This document shows, piece by piece, positions 26,391 through 35,172 of a stretch of 64,000 nucleotides of DNA. Source of the DNA: Lewinellaceae bacterium (GTDB taxonomy: Bacteria; Bacteroidota; Bacteroidia; Chitinophagales; Saprospiraceae); NCBI GenBank assembly GCA_020636095.1, contig JACJYN010000007.1:124001-188000 (forward strand), in the 5' to 3' direction. A model generated the notes under the pieces. That model saw only the letters and a program-made list of their open reading frames with translations, was not told where the DNA came from and ran no database searches. The translations under genes and the position numbers were made by a program. Each line of letters starts with the position of its first letter. Position 1 is the first letter of the stretch.

Positions 26391-27677
26391 TCATACTTTC
26401 AACCGTAGGGCCCTTGCTTCCGGGAACTGGGTTTGAAAAACCTGCCAGGCATCCGCCATCCAACCGGGAAGTGATTCCGGAGCAGAACCTTCAACAACGC
26501 CTACGTTTTGGAATAGTTCAGTATGGGTAGGAGAAAAGGCAAACAGATGCCGGCCATCGGCGAGCAGCACGGCTTCATGGATGAGCAGGGCGCCGGCCCA
26601 TATATCAGGAGGTTTCTGGAGGAAAGGGCCCTGGAGCAGGGCTTCCCGTTTTCGCTCGGAATAGATGAGCGTAGCCTGTAGCTGGTCGTTTTTGAGCAGT
26701 TGAATCCCGAGGCTTCCCTGGCTGGCGGAGGCGTCTTTGCGGTAATGCAGTCGGAGCCCGCCCGTCCGCACCGCTTCGATAAACTGGAGCGCCAGCTCCC
26801 AGTCGTCGGGGCGGAACAATTTCCAGTGGCCGTCGCGGCGGTACCAGGTCAACTGGCGCTTGGCGTAGCGGCGGCTGTTGCGCTGGATCAGGGCAATGGC
26901 CTCTTCCTGGCTGGCCTTGCCGTCGAAGTAGTCAAAAAGTTCCTGGTAGCCGACGGTCTGCAGGGCGGTAAGATGGCGCCGGGGGTAAAGGGTGCGGGCC
27001 TCTTCGATTAGTCCCAGGGCGATCATTTGTTCTACCCGCCGGTTGATCCGCTGATACAACTCCTGCCGGGGCCAGTGGAGTTGGATATAGATGGGGGTAA
27101 AGGGCCGGATTTGCTTTTTTTCTTTCCGAAAACTGGAAAAGGGCCGGCCGCTGGCCCGAAAAACGGCGATAGCCCGGATGAGCCGGTGCGGATTTTGCCG
27201 ATCTACTTCTGCATAATAATCCGGGTCGGCCCGAGCCAGTTCTTCCTGTAGGTAGCTCAGCCCTTTTTCCCGGTAGGCTTCTTCTACCTGGGCCCGTACC
27301 TCCGGCGGCACTTCCGGAAATGCATCCAACCCTTCACATAAAGCCTTGATGTACAGGCCGGCGCCTCCCGCCAGGATCACGATATCGTTTTTTTGGAATA
27401 ATGTATTGAGCAGCTGCATGCCTTCGCGCTCGAAGTCGCCAACGCTGTATTCCTGCTCGATGCTCAGGCTATTGATGAGGTAGTGCGGCGCCTGCGCCAG
27501 CTCTGTTTCAGTAGGCTTTGCCGTTCCAATATTCATCTCCAGATAGAACTGCCGGCTGTCTGCCGAAAGAATGGCGGCGCCAAAATGGCGCGCCAGGCGA
27601 ATGGCAAAGGCCGTTTTGCCACTAGCGGTCGGGCCGCCGATTACGATGAGGTATTTTTCATGGTTTGATTGTTTCAT
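26391..27677 (-). CDS. miaA: tRNA dimethylallyltransferase with C-terminal extension
   Basis: 428 residues, about 120 longer than typical MiaA. The N-terminal 300 residues are canonical: P-loop GGPTASGKT (14-22), the DSRQFYLEMNIGTAKP motif, and a C-terminal region with RYAKRQLTWYRRD. MiaA transfers a dimethylallyl group to A37 of tRNAs reading UNN codons. Residues from about 305 (GGLRLHYRKDASASQGSLG...) to 428 form an additional domain that I cannot identify. It is in the same frame without interruption, so a real fusion is likely. The amidase gene precedes it, 31 bp upstream. Confidence 0.9.
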   Translation of the reverse strand: MKQSNHEKYLIVIGGPTASGKTAFAIRLARHFGAAILSADSRQFYLEMNIGTAKPTETELAQAPHYLINSLSIEQEYSVGDFEREGMQLLNTLFQKNDIVILAGGAGLYIKALCEGLDAFPEVPPEVRAQVEEAYREKGLSYLQEELARADPDYYAEVDRQNPHRLIRAIAVFRASGRPFSSFRKEKKQIRPFTPIYIQLHWPRQELYQRINRRVEQMIALGLIEEARTLYPRRHLTALQTVGYQELFDYFDGKASQEEAIALIQRNSRRYAKRQLTWYRRDGHWKLFRPDDWELALQFIEAVRTGGLRLHYRKDASASQGSLGIQLLKNDQLQATLIYSERKREALLQGPFLQKPPDIWAGALLIHEAVLLADGRHLFAFSPTHTELFQNVGVVEGSAPESLPGWMADAWQVFQTQFPEARALRLKV

Positions 27678-27707
27678 GGTGGGTCCATTAAGCTCTTCCG
27701 GTGGGTT

Positions 27708-29189
27708 TTACACCTCCGCCATTTTCTTTTTCCACGGCTGGGCCTTTTCCAGCTGAGCGGCGAGGCGGAACAGCCTATCTTCCCTGCCTGCCGGTGCGGT
27801 AAACATGACGCCAACCGGCAGTTTATCTTCCGTCCAGTGTAAAGGTACCGACATAGACGGCTGCCCGGTGATGTTGCTCAGGGCGGTATAAGGAATGTAG
27901 GAAAAAATCTTTTCTGCCAGGGGCCCGACCCGGGCTTTCAGCACCCCTTCCAGGTTGAGGCTGGTGACCAGCCGGAGCAGCCGTTGCTCGGCGGCATCGG
28001 GCTGTAGGGCGCCGATCCGGAAAGGCGCTTTGGAGACGGTTGGCGTCAGGAGCAGGTCATATTGCTGGTGGAAGGCGCCGATCCGTCGGGCGATATCGTT
28101 CCATTTTCGGCGTTGATAGGCGTAGTCTTTGGCGCTGAAGCTTCTGCCCAGCATGACCATGGCCCAGGTGGCTCGTTCCACATCGCCGGGGCGGGCGGGC
28201 CTCCCCAGATGCCGGCTCAACGTTTCTATATCGGCGGCCGCTTCGCCGCAGACCATGGTGAGGAAAGTCTCGGTCAGGTCTTCCCGCCGGTAGGGCAGGG
28301 GCGCCAGTTCCACCTGATGGCCCAGGCTCTCCAGCAATTGGGCCGTTTTTTCAACAGCGAGGATACATTCCATCTCCACTTCCTGCCCCAGCGTATGGGC
28401 TGTGCTGAATCCTATCCTAAGCTTTCCGGGGTCCTCTTTGATCACTTCCAGATAGGGTTTTTCCGGTGGTTGAATGATGAAAGGGTCTCCCGGCGCCGGC
28501 CCCTGGGTGGCGTCCAGCAGGGCGGCGCTATCCCGAACAGACCGGCTGACACAGTGTTCCATGACGGCGCCGCTCCAGCCTTCACCCTGCTGAGGGCCCA
28601 TGCTGATCCTGCCCCGGCTGGGTTTCAGCCCGAACAGCCCGCAGCAGGAAGCCGGTATGCGGATAGACCCTCCGCCATCGCTGGCGGTGGCCATCGGGGT
28701 GATGCCGGCGGCCACGGCGGCTGCGGAGCCTCCGCTCGAGCCCCCGGCGGTGTAGCCTATATTCCACGGGTTGCGGGTGGGGCCGAATTCTTTCGGTTCG
28801 GTATAGGGCGTAAGCCCAAACTCAGGGGTGCTGGTCTTGCCCAGAAAGGACAGGCCCGCTTGCCGGTAACGCTGGATAATGACGCTGTCTTCTTTTGAGA
28901 TATAATCCCGGTAGCCGCGACAGCCGGAAGAGCGGTGCGTACCGGCAACCTCCAGGCTCAGGTCTTTAACCAGGAAGGGTACGCCGGCAAAGGGGCTGTC
29001 CGGATCGGCCTCTCGCGCCATTTTCTGCGCCATATCATAAAGGGGATGTACAATGGCGTTGATGGTGGGGTTGACACTCTCTGCCCGCGTTATGGCGATC
29101 TGCACCAGTTCGGCGGCCGTTATTTCTTTTTTTCGGATCAGCTCGGCTAAGCCCAGGGCGTCGTATTGGCGGTATTCGGTGAAGGTCAT
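27708..29189 (-). CDS. Amidase-signature-family amidase
   Basis: 493 residues. The Ser-cisSer-Lys triad region is clear: FLVKDLSLEVAG supplies Lys, and YTAGGSSGGSAAAVAAGI the Gly/Ser-rich signature, followed by DGGGSIRIPASCCGLFGLKP. Family members hydrolyse small amides. It is not obviously GatA, since no gatB or gatC is adjacent and the C-terminal half is of the general 6-aminohexanoate-cyclic-dimer hydrolase-like kind. No signal peptide. It is likely co-transcribed with miaA, 31 bp downstream. Confidence 0.92.
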   Translation of the reverse strand: MTFTEYRQYDALGLAELIRKKEITAAELVQIAITRAESVNPTINAIVHPLYDMAQKMAREADPDSPFAGVPFLVKDLSLEVAGTHRSSGCRGYRDYISKEDSVIIQRYRQAGLSFLGKTSTPEFGLTPYTEPKEFGPTRNPWNIGYTAGGSSGGSAAAVAAGITPMATASDGGGSIRIPASCCGLFGLKPSRGRISMGPQQGEGWSGAVMEHCVSRSVRDSAALLDATQGPAPGDPFIIQPPEKPYLEVIKEDPGKLRIGFSTAHTLGQEVEMECILAVEKTAQLLESLGHQVELAPLPYRREDLTETFLTMVCGEAAADIETLSRHLGRPARPGDVERATWAMVMLGRSFSAKDYAYQRRKWNDIARRIGAFHQQYDLLLTPTVSKAPFRIGALQPDAAEQRLLRLVTSLNLEGVLKARVGPLAEKIFSYIPYTALSNITGQPSMSVPLHWTEDKLPVGVMFTAPAGREDRLFRLAAQLEKAQPWKKKMAEV

Positions 29190-29254
29190 ATCGTCGGTTT
29201 TAGTTCGTTGGGTTCTGCCCGGTTGAAGGTAGCAAAATTAGTACTGATGAGAAT

Positions 29255-29287
29255 AGATTTTCCGGATTTTCAAAATCCGGAAAATCT
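29255..29287. repeat. Perfect 16-1-16 hairpin
   Basis: AGATTTTCCGGATTTT and AAAATCCGGAAAATCT are perfect inverted arms around a single C at 29271. It lies between the divergent amidase and decarboxylase genes. A near-identical architecture occurs at 31887-31919. Confidence 0.65.
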
Positions 29288-29402
29288 TTATCGGGGTTAG
29301 GGGCTTGGAAATAAATAGGCTACTCAAAATGGCGCAGTTATTTTTTTCCAAACCCCTTAAACCAGAAAGGGCTTGAAATTGTGTTCTTTCAAATCTATTT
29401 CA

Positions 29403-30857
29403 ATGAACACATTGATCGACCAGGCTTATGGCCCGGAAGCCTTCCGCCGGAACGGCCACGAATTGATTGACTTACTCGCAGAACACCTGACGGCGGTTCA
29501 GGCAAGAGAGGGAGCGCCCGCCATTCCTTTTGCTTCACCCGAGGAAGAATATGCTTTCTGGCAAAAAGATTATCAGGAAAATAAGGGTGGTTCTCCATCC
29601 GAGCTGTTTCAGGCGGTACTGGATCGCTCCGTCCGCGTGCAAAATCCCCGGTATATGGGGCATCAGATCAGCCCGGCGGCGCCGTTGGCGGCGCTGGCCA
29701 GCCTGGTAGACGGCCTGCTAAACAACGGTATGGGCGTATACGAAATGGGTGCAGCCGGGACCGCTATCGAACGGCTGGTGGTGAAGATGGTGGCCGGGAA
29801 AATGGGCTTTGGGGAGGCTGCCGATGGGGTGATGACTTCCGGCGGCACGCTGGCCAACCTCACTGCCCTGCTGGCCGCCCGCAGTGTCAAAGCTCCTGCT
29901 TCCGTCTGGCGGCAAGGGCATCAGGATAAGCTGGCCTTACTGGTTTCTGAAGAAGCCCACTACTGCGTCGACCGGGCCGTGCGCATCATGGGTTGGGGCG
30001 AAGGAGGCATCATTAAGGTGCCGGCGGATGACCAGTACCGGATGCGGGTGGATTTGCTGGAAGCATCCTGGCAGCAAGCCCGGGCAGAGGGCAAAACCGT
30101 GATTGCCGTGGTGGGCAGCGCCTGTTCCACCTCTACCGGCTCCTTCGACGACCTGGCGGCGGCCGGGCAGTTCTGCGAGCAGCACGGCCTGTGGTTCCAT
30201 GTCGATGGAGCTCACGGCGGGGCATTGTGTTTTTCTGAACAGCACCGCTCTCTTCTGGCCGGTATCGAACGGGCAGATTCGGTAGCGATGGATTTCCACA
30301 AGATGTTGCTGACACCGGCGGTGGCCACCGCCCTGATCTTTCGCAACGGGCAGGACAGCTTTCGCACTTTCAGCCAAAAAGCTCAATACCTGTGGGAACG
30401 GGAAACCGACGAAGAATGGCACAACCTGGCCAAACGCACCTTCGAATGCACCAAGCTGATGATGGGGCTGAAGGCTTACACCTTGCTGCGTACCTATGGC
30501 CCGGAATTATGGGAGCAATACCTGGAAAAGGTGATGAACCTGGGCCGGCAATTTGCCGTTTTGGCCCTCGAAACGGAAGGCTTCGAGCTGGCCGTCGAGC
30601 CGCAGTGCAATATCGTCTGTTTCCGCTATCATCCGGATGGAGTGGAAGGGGAGGCGCTCAATGCCTTCAACGAGGCCATCCGGCAGGCTCTGCTGGAGGA
30701 GGGGCGGTTTTACATTGTAAAAACCAACTTAAGAGGCGCTACCTACCTGAGAGTGACCCTGAGCAACCCGTTGGCCACCGAAGCGGATATTCGGGAGTTA
30801 CTGAGCTCCATCACAGCGAAAGCGTTGGCAATCCACGGGTTTTCGGGGGCGGAATGA
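29403..30857 (+). CDS. PLP-dependent group II decarboxylase
   Basis: 484 residues from ATG 29403. The PLP fold is clear: FHVDGAHGGA carries the Asp that binds the pyridine nitrogen, and DFHKMLL the Schiff-base Lys at about 300. The N-terminal layout (HELIDLLAEHLTAVQ...NPRYMGHQISPAAPLAAL) matches aromatic-amino-acid/glutamate/2,4-diaminobutyrate decarboxylases. The amino-acid substrate cannot be set from sequence alone. Convergent with the aldo/keto reductase, 30 bp between stops. Confidence 0.9.
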   Translation: MNTLIDQAYGPEAFRRNGHELIDLLAEHLTAVQAREGAPAIPFASPEEEYAFWQKDYQENKGGSPSELFQAVLDRSVRVQNPRYMGHQISPAAPLAALASLVDGLLNNGMGVYEMGAAGTAIERLVVKMVAGKMGFGEAADGVMTSGGTLANLTALLAARSVKAPASVWRQGHQDKLALLVSEEAHYCVDRAVRIMGWGEGGIIKVPADDQYRMRVDLLEASWQQARAEGKTVIAVVGSACSTSTGSFDDLAAAGQFCEQHGLWFHVDGAHGGALCFSEQHRSLLAGIERADSVAMDFHKMLLTPAVATALIFRNGQDSFRTFSQKAQYLWERETDEEWHNLAKRTFECTKLMMGLKAYTLLRTYGPELWEQYLEKVMNLGRQFAVLALETEGFELAVEPQCNIVCFRYHPDGVEGEALNAFNEAIRQALLEEGRFYIVKTNLRGATYLRVTLSNPLATEADIRELLSSITAKALAIHGFSGAE

Positions 30858-30887
30858 AGGCTTCCTACTTCATCCGGATGATTTGCT

Positions 30888-31871
30888 TTAAAATGGGGGA
30901 TGCTCCGGTTGGTTATCCAGTATCTCTTCGATCTGCGCCTTCACCTCTTCGGTGATCTTGGCCACATCCTCCAGCGCTTTGAAGTTTTCCTTTAGATGCG
31001 CCACCTTGGATCCACCCAGGATAACGGTGCTCACGTTGGGGTTGTTCAGGCACCAGGCGATGGCCAGCCTCGGTACGCTGGTATCCAGCTCGTCCGCCAG
31101 GTTTTTCAGCAGGCGCACCTTGTTCAGGCGCTCTTCGCTCAGGCTGCGCTCTTTGAGCCACTCAAGGCCTTTCATTCCCAGGCGGGTGTCTTCCGGAAAT
31201 TGATCCAGGTACTTGGTGGTCAATACGCCGGAGGCCAGCGGCGACCATATCGTGGTGCCCAGCCCAACGGTTTTGTAAATCTGGTTAAATTCCACTTCCA
31301 CCTTTTCCCGGTGGAACATATTGTATTGAGGCTGTTCCATGACAGGGCCGATCAGGTTGAGCTGGCGGGCCGCCATGTGCGCTTCCATGATCTCCTGAGC
31401 CGACCATTCGGAGGTGCCCCAGTAGAGAATCTTGCCCTGCTGGATGAGGTGGTTCATCGCCCAGACTGTTTCTTCAATGGGCGTGTTTTTATCGGGGCGG
31501 TGGCAGAAAAAGAGGTCCAGGTAATCGACTTGCAGGCGCTTGAGCGCGGCGTGGCAGGCCTCAAAGACATGCTTGCGGCTCAGGCCCGACTGGTTGGGTT
31601 TTTTACCTCCATCGCCAAAAAACACTTTGCTGGAAACGAGATAAGAGCTGCGTTCCCAATTTTGCTTGCGGAGGATGTTGCCCATGACGATCTCCGATTT
31701 ACCCTGGGCGTAAATCTCGGCATTGTCGAAGAAGTTGACGCCATGCTCGTAGGCAGCCACCATCATTTCTTCTGCAACGTCGTCGCTGATCTGTTTGCCG
31801 AAGGTCAGCCAGGAGCCCAGTGACAGGGCGCTGACCTGCAGGCCTGACTTTCCAAGTCTTCGATATTCCAT
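30888..31871 (-). CDS. Aldo/keto reductase, Kv-beta-like
   Basis: 327 residues, a TIM-barrel NADPH oxidoreductase. The tetrad is visible: Asp and Tyr in FFDNAEIYAQG (about D51, Y56), Lys in LVSSKVFFG and His in LFFCHRPD. A C-terminal NADPH-binding segment (VSTVILGGSKVAHLKENFKAL) matches the voltage-gated potassium-channel beta-subunit-like subgroup (YghZ/Gpr). These reduce aldehydes and alpha-dicarbonyls. Confidence 0.93.
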   Translation of the reverse strand: MEYRRLGKSGLQVSALSLGSWLTFGKQISDDVAEEMMVAAYEHGVNFFDNAEIYAQGKSEIVMGNILRKQNWERSSYLVSSKVFFGDGGKKPNQSGLSRKHVFEACHAALKRLQVDYLDLFFCHRPDKNTPIEETVWAMNHLIQQGKILYWGTSEWSAQEIMEAHMAARQLNLIGPVMEQPQYNMFHREKVEVEFNQIYKTVGLGTTIWSPLASGVLTTKYLDQFPEDTRLGMKGLEWLKERSLSEERLNKVRLLKNLADELDTSVPRLAIAWCLNNPNVSTVILGGSKVAHLKENFKALEDVAKITEEVKAQIEEILDNQPEHPPF

Positions 31872-31886
31872 TAAGTTGGTTTTTAA

Positions 31887-31919
31887 AGATTTTCCAAATC
31901 TTGAAGATCTGGAAAATCT
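31887..31919. repeat. Imperfect 16-1-16 hairpin
   Basis: AGATTTTCCAAATCTT (31887-31902), G, then AAGATCTGGAAAATCT (31904-31919), with one mismatch. Further copies of the half-site ATCTGGAAAATCT trail downstream to 31951. It is the counterpart of the hairpin at 29255-29287. Confidence 0.6.
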
Positions 31920-31954
31920 GGAAAAAAGATGTGGAAATCTGGAAAATCTTTAGA

Positions 31955-32647
31955 TCAGCGAAACTTCACCCCCGCGCGCAGCCCTACGGAATAGAGGTTG
32001 CGGTTGATTTCGGCGTCGATGAGCAGCCCTCTGAGCCAGAACTGGAAGGTGGGTTGCAGGACAAGCGAAAGCCGGTCGCTGAACTGATGGTCCCATCCTA
32101 TTCCGGTAAGGAAGCTGTAGCTGAATTGGGAGAAATTGCCATTGCCGGCTTTTTCAGCTTCAACAGATTGGGTATCCCCGGTATAGTAGATGGTTTTGTT
32201 GGTATTACTGAGGTTGTAGGCCAGGGCCAGCCCGGTCATGAAGAAGAAGTCGTTGTTGTCGTCCAATTCCTGGAAAAACTGAATCTCCGCCGGGGCTTCC
32301 AGGAAAAGGTTCTGGTAAATAATGCGCTTTTCGGTGGCGCCAGGGGGCGGGGTATCATCGGCGGAAAGAGGGGTTCGGACGGTCTGGTATCCGGTATTCA
32401 TGAACCGAAGGCCGGTTTGGAAGCCGGCGCGGCCGCCCCTCCACTGGGCAAAGGCCCCTGCGCCGTAAGAAGGGCGGGCTACTTCCAGGTCTTCCAATGC
32501 TATTATCTGTGCGTTTGAAACGGAGGTTTCGGTTGCCAGGCGGCGGTGGGAAAAGTTGGGATAGGCCTCCAGGCCCCAGCCAAATTCAACCTGGGAAAAT
32601 CCCCAGGTGCTTAGAAATAACAAAATAGCTGCCAGCGAGCATTTCAT
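31955..32647 (-). CDS. PorT-like outer-membrane beta-barrel protein
   Basis: About 230 residues from the ATG at 32647, which gives the signal peptide MKCSLAAILLFLSTWGFSQ. The mature part consists of alternating amphipathic beta strands (FGWGLEAYPNFS, FQTGLRFMNTGYQTV, LFLEAPAEIQFFQEL, FFMTGLALAYNLS) and ends in an aromatic-poor but strand-like SVGLRAGVKFR. This is typical of the small 8-strand barrels of the outer_membrane_beta-barrel family in Bacteroidota. Role unknown. Confidence 0.8.
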   Translation of the reverse strand: MKCSLAAILLFLSTWGFSQVEFGWGLEAYPNFSHRRLATETSVSNAQIIALEDLEVARPSYGAGAFAQWRGGRAGFQTGLRFMNTGYQTVRTPLSADDTPPPGATEKRIIYQNLFLEAPAEIQFFQELDDNNDFFFMTGLALAYNLSNTNKTIYYTGDTQSVEAEKAGNGNFSQFSYSFLTGIGWDHQFSDRLSLVLQPTFQFWLRGLLIDAEINRNLYSVGLRAGVKFR

Positions 32648-32761
32648 CCTTGTGTATTTTCTAAAATGAGTTACCGTCCGAAAAAAAACAAATCCTTTCA
32701 TTGCCTACTCTAATGGAAAGCAAGCCCATTCTATTGCCTGGAAAGTAATATTTATTAGAAG

Positions 32762-34768
32762 CTATTTTTTCTTTTTCCCGCTCAGCAGCCCCCGGGTTTT
32801 GAAGTCGGCCAGGATCGTGCGGATCACCGTTTGGGTCAGGTAGGCCGCCGCCTTATCCGCGATCGGCTTTTTCCAGAGTTGTTTGCCGATATTGATGGCC
32901 AGCTGGCTGACAAAGGCCTGAAAGGTAGATTGTTTGAAGTGTTTGTCCATGAGGGCGTCCACTTCGGCCATTTGCCGGTTGTATTCTTCCGCCGCCGGGT
33001 CCATTTTTACAGGCGCCGCTTCTTTCGGCGCCGCTTCGCTCTTTTTCGTCAGGTTTAAAAGAACGGTTTTTAACCGGTGGTGAATCCTGTCTTTCAGAGC
33101 AATGATCTGTTCCGGATCGATCGTGTGTTTTTCCGGGTTGGAAAGGGTATATATTTCAAATTCAGAAGCCTCCTCTTTTTTATAGGTTTCCGGATAATAG
33201 GTCATATCCGGAATAATGGGGTAGCCGTTGACATCCGGGCTGAAGAAGCGCTTGTGGCGTTCGTCTTCGGTTTTCCAATCTTCAAAGGCAGACATTTTCT
33301 GCGCCCGGCTGACGGGTATACAAAAGTAATTGCGCAGGAAGCTCTGGCAGTTTTTGCGGCCCAGGAGAAAGTCGTGTTCCCGGAAATCACGGCTGAAAAA
33401 GCCGCCGAAGCCGTCCAGCGCCCCGCAGGAAATAGGGTAGGGGTCCTTCTCCTTTTCTCCGTGTTCATTAATAAACCGCCGGGAGGGGAAGATCATGCGA
33501 AGGGTATGGTCATTGGTGAGGCCCTCCACCAGGTCGCTTTCCTTGATCATAGCCTGGCCGCGGATGGCCCCGATGATCATGGGCGCCAAATCCAGTATAC
33601 TGGGGTCTTTATTGATGTCCTGTTCCGCTTCTTTCTCGAAGTTGGGGAAGGGGTCGATCATCAGGACGGCGTAATTTTTTTCATTCGAATCTTTACACTT
33701 ATCTTCCAGTGCTTTGATGACTTCCCCGAAGGGCTCGTTGTTGACCGTACCGCCATCGACCGCGTAAAAATTGAAGGGTTTGTCTTCCAATTCGATGTGA
33801 AGAAGATTAGCCGACGGAGCCTTATCCTTATAAGCGCCTTCGCGGCTATTTTTACCGGCAAACATGCGTTTGACCATACCTTCCAGGTAACTTTTGGAAA
33901 TATTCCGGATGTGCCTGGGGGCCAGCCCCAGGGGGAAAGCGCCGGTGGCAATCGCGGCATCCAGCAGAGACTGCCGGTGAAATTCTATATTGGGGTCGAA
34001 GGGCAGCGGGCCTTCGGGGTCGGCACTATCGCCTTCGCGCTGCAACCTGAAGTGAGCAACGCCCTTGTGGAGGCTCATTTTGTGAGCCGGCTTGGGAGGT
34101 TCGCCGAATGAATTTTTCTGTTCCTCATAAAAGTTGACCGCCAGTGGGATACCCCGCAGGCTGGTGATAGTGAGAATGATCTCCAGGTCGTTCGAGATAT
34201 AGTCCGGAAGCGTCGTTTGTATCCGTTTGAGATCCATGGCTTTTTGGGCCAGTTCATCGATCGGGCGGGAGTTGAGGAAGGACATGACGCTTTGCCCTTC
34301 GTCGATATCTTCCGTGCCCAGCATCTGATGGAGCGTGGGGATGCCCGCTTCCAGGTCGTCATTGAGGTTGACCCAGGAGTCGTAAAGTTTGTTGTTCTCT
34401 TTGTTGGGGTTGTCGTGTTCGTTGATCGGGCGGATGCCTTCGAAAAGAGAAAGGGTGGTGATGGCTGCCGTCATACCCCCGGCTGACGACCCACCGATCA
34501 CATCGATGATGACGTCGTGCATGGGAATGGAATGGTCATATTGTTTTTCCAGTTCCTTTACTTTTTCCGGATCAGTTTCCAGCTTTATTTTTTCTTCTAT
34601 GCTTTTATTGTTTTCCTTTTTCTTTTCCCATCTGGAGAGCGATTCCAGCAAATAATCGATGACGCCGGCCGTATAGGCGCCGGCCGATACGGCTCCTGCC
34701 ATGGCGATACCGATCCGAAATACCTTAGCCTGTTCTTCTTCCTGAGTTTTTTTTTGCTTATTTAACAT
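32762..34768 (-). CDS. Patatin-like phospholipase
   Basis: 668 residues. The patatin catalytic dyad is present: the oxyanion region GAVSAGAYTAGV, the nucleophile elbow GGSSAGG, and the Asp motif AVDGGTVNNEP. It has no obvious signal peptide, and a highly charged N terminus (MLNKQKKTQEEEQ). The total length is much above minimal patatins, with a C-terminal region of about 250 residues ending in a basic tail (GLLSGKKKK). It probably deacylates membrane lipids. A role in lipid turnover or toxicity is inference. Confidence 0.88.
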   Translation of the reverse strand: MLNKQKKTQEEEQAKVFRIGIAMAGAVSAGAYTAGVIDYLLESLSRWEKKKENNKSIEEKIKLETDPEKVKELEKQYDHSIPMHDVIIDVIGGSSAGGMTAAITTLSLFEGIRPINEHDNPNKENNKLYDSWVNLNDDLEAGIPTLHQMLGTEDIDEGQSVMSFLNSRPIDELAQKAMDLKRIQTTLPDYISNDLEIILTITSLRGIPLAVNFYEEQKNSFGEPPKPAHKMSLHKGVAHFRLQREGDSADPEGPLPFDPNIEFHRQSLLDAAIATGAFPLGLAPRHIRNISKSYLEGMVKRMFAGKNSREGAYKDKAPSANLLHIELEDKPFNFYAVDGGTVNNEPFGEVIKALEDKCKDSNEKNYAVLMIDPFPNFEKEAEQDINKDPSILDLAPMIIGAIRGQAMIKESDLVEGLTNDHTLRMIFPSRRFINEHGEKEKDPYPISCGALDGFGGFFSRDFREHDFLLGRKNCQSFLRNYFCIPVSRAQKMSAFEDWKTEDERHKRFFSPDVNGYPIIPDMTYYPETYKKEEASEFEIYTLSNPEKHTIDPEQIIALKDRIHHRLKTVLLNLTKKSEAAPKEAAPVKMDPAAEEYNRQMAEVDALMDKHFKQSTFQAFVSQLAINIGKQLWKKPIADKAAAYLTQTVIRTILADFKTRGLLSGKKKK

Positions 34769-34968
34769 GGGTTTAGTTTGAGTTTTGACGATGGAGGGGT
34801 GAGGGTAAATCTAGTGATTTTTTCTCTAAAATGCCCCTCACAGGAACGCCCGAAAATATTTTGCGATAAGAGTGGTGACCTTGTATCGGAACCAGGGTCT
34901 TATTCTGGTCATCAGTTGCAAAAAGGTATTGCATAATAAGCTGGTGATAATAAAAAAACCTACAGTAC

Positions 34969-35097
34969 ATGGCAACTCAACCGCAAAAAATGGACCGCAT
35001 TGCCTTTTTGTTCCTGATGGGCATGCTTGTTCTTGGGCTATTGGTCATTTTAGGCCTGGCGATCACTCCGGTGATCATGCATTTTTCAGGACATTAA
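34969..35097 (+). CDS. 42-residue single-helix membrane ORF
   Basis: MATQPQKMDRIAFLFLMGML begins a frame of 42 codons with one strong membrane helix (about 11-36) and a polar start, ending HFSGH and a TAA. It is alone between two minus-strand genes (patatin and MscS) and is followed by a good terminator, which supports a real transcript. Shape and context fit a small membrane protein; I do not recognise the family. Confidence 0.5.
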   Translation: MATQPQKMDRIAFLFLMGMLVLGLLVILGLAITPVIMHFSGH

Positions 35098-35134
35098 AAA
35101 GAATTTATTGCAAGCTACTTGAAATATGGGAGGG

Positions 35135-35167
35135 CCGCTATTCTTAATTGAGTAGCGGTTTCTTTTT
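35135..35167. terminator. Terminator between the small ORF and mscS
   Basis: Arms CCGCTATTC (35135-35143) and GAGTAGCGG (35150-35158) form a 9-bp stem with one wobble and a 6-nt loop, then TTTCTTTTTT on the plus strand. It serves the small ORF. With A-rich sequence on the other side it may also serve the convergent mscS. Confidence 0.75.
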
Positions 35168-35172
35168 TAAAT

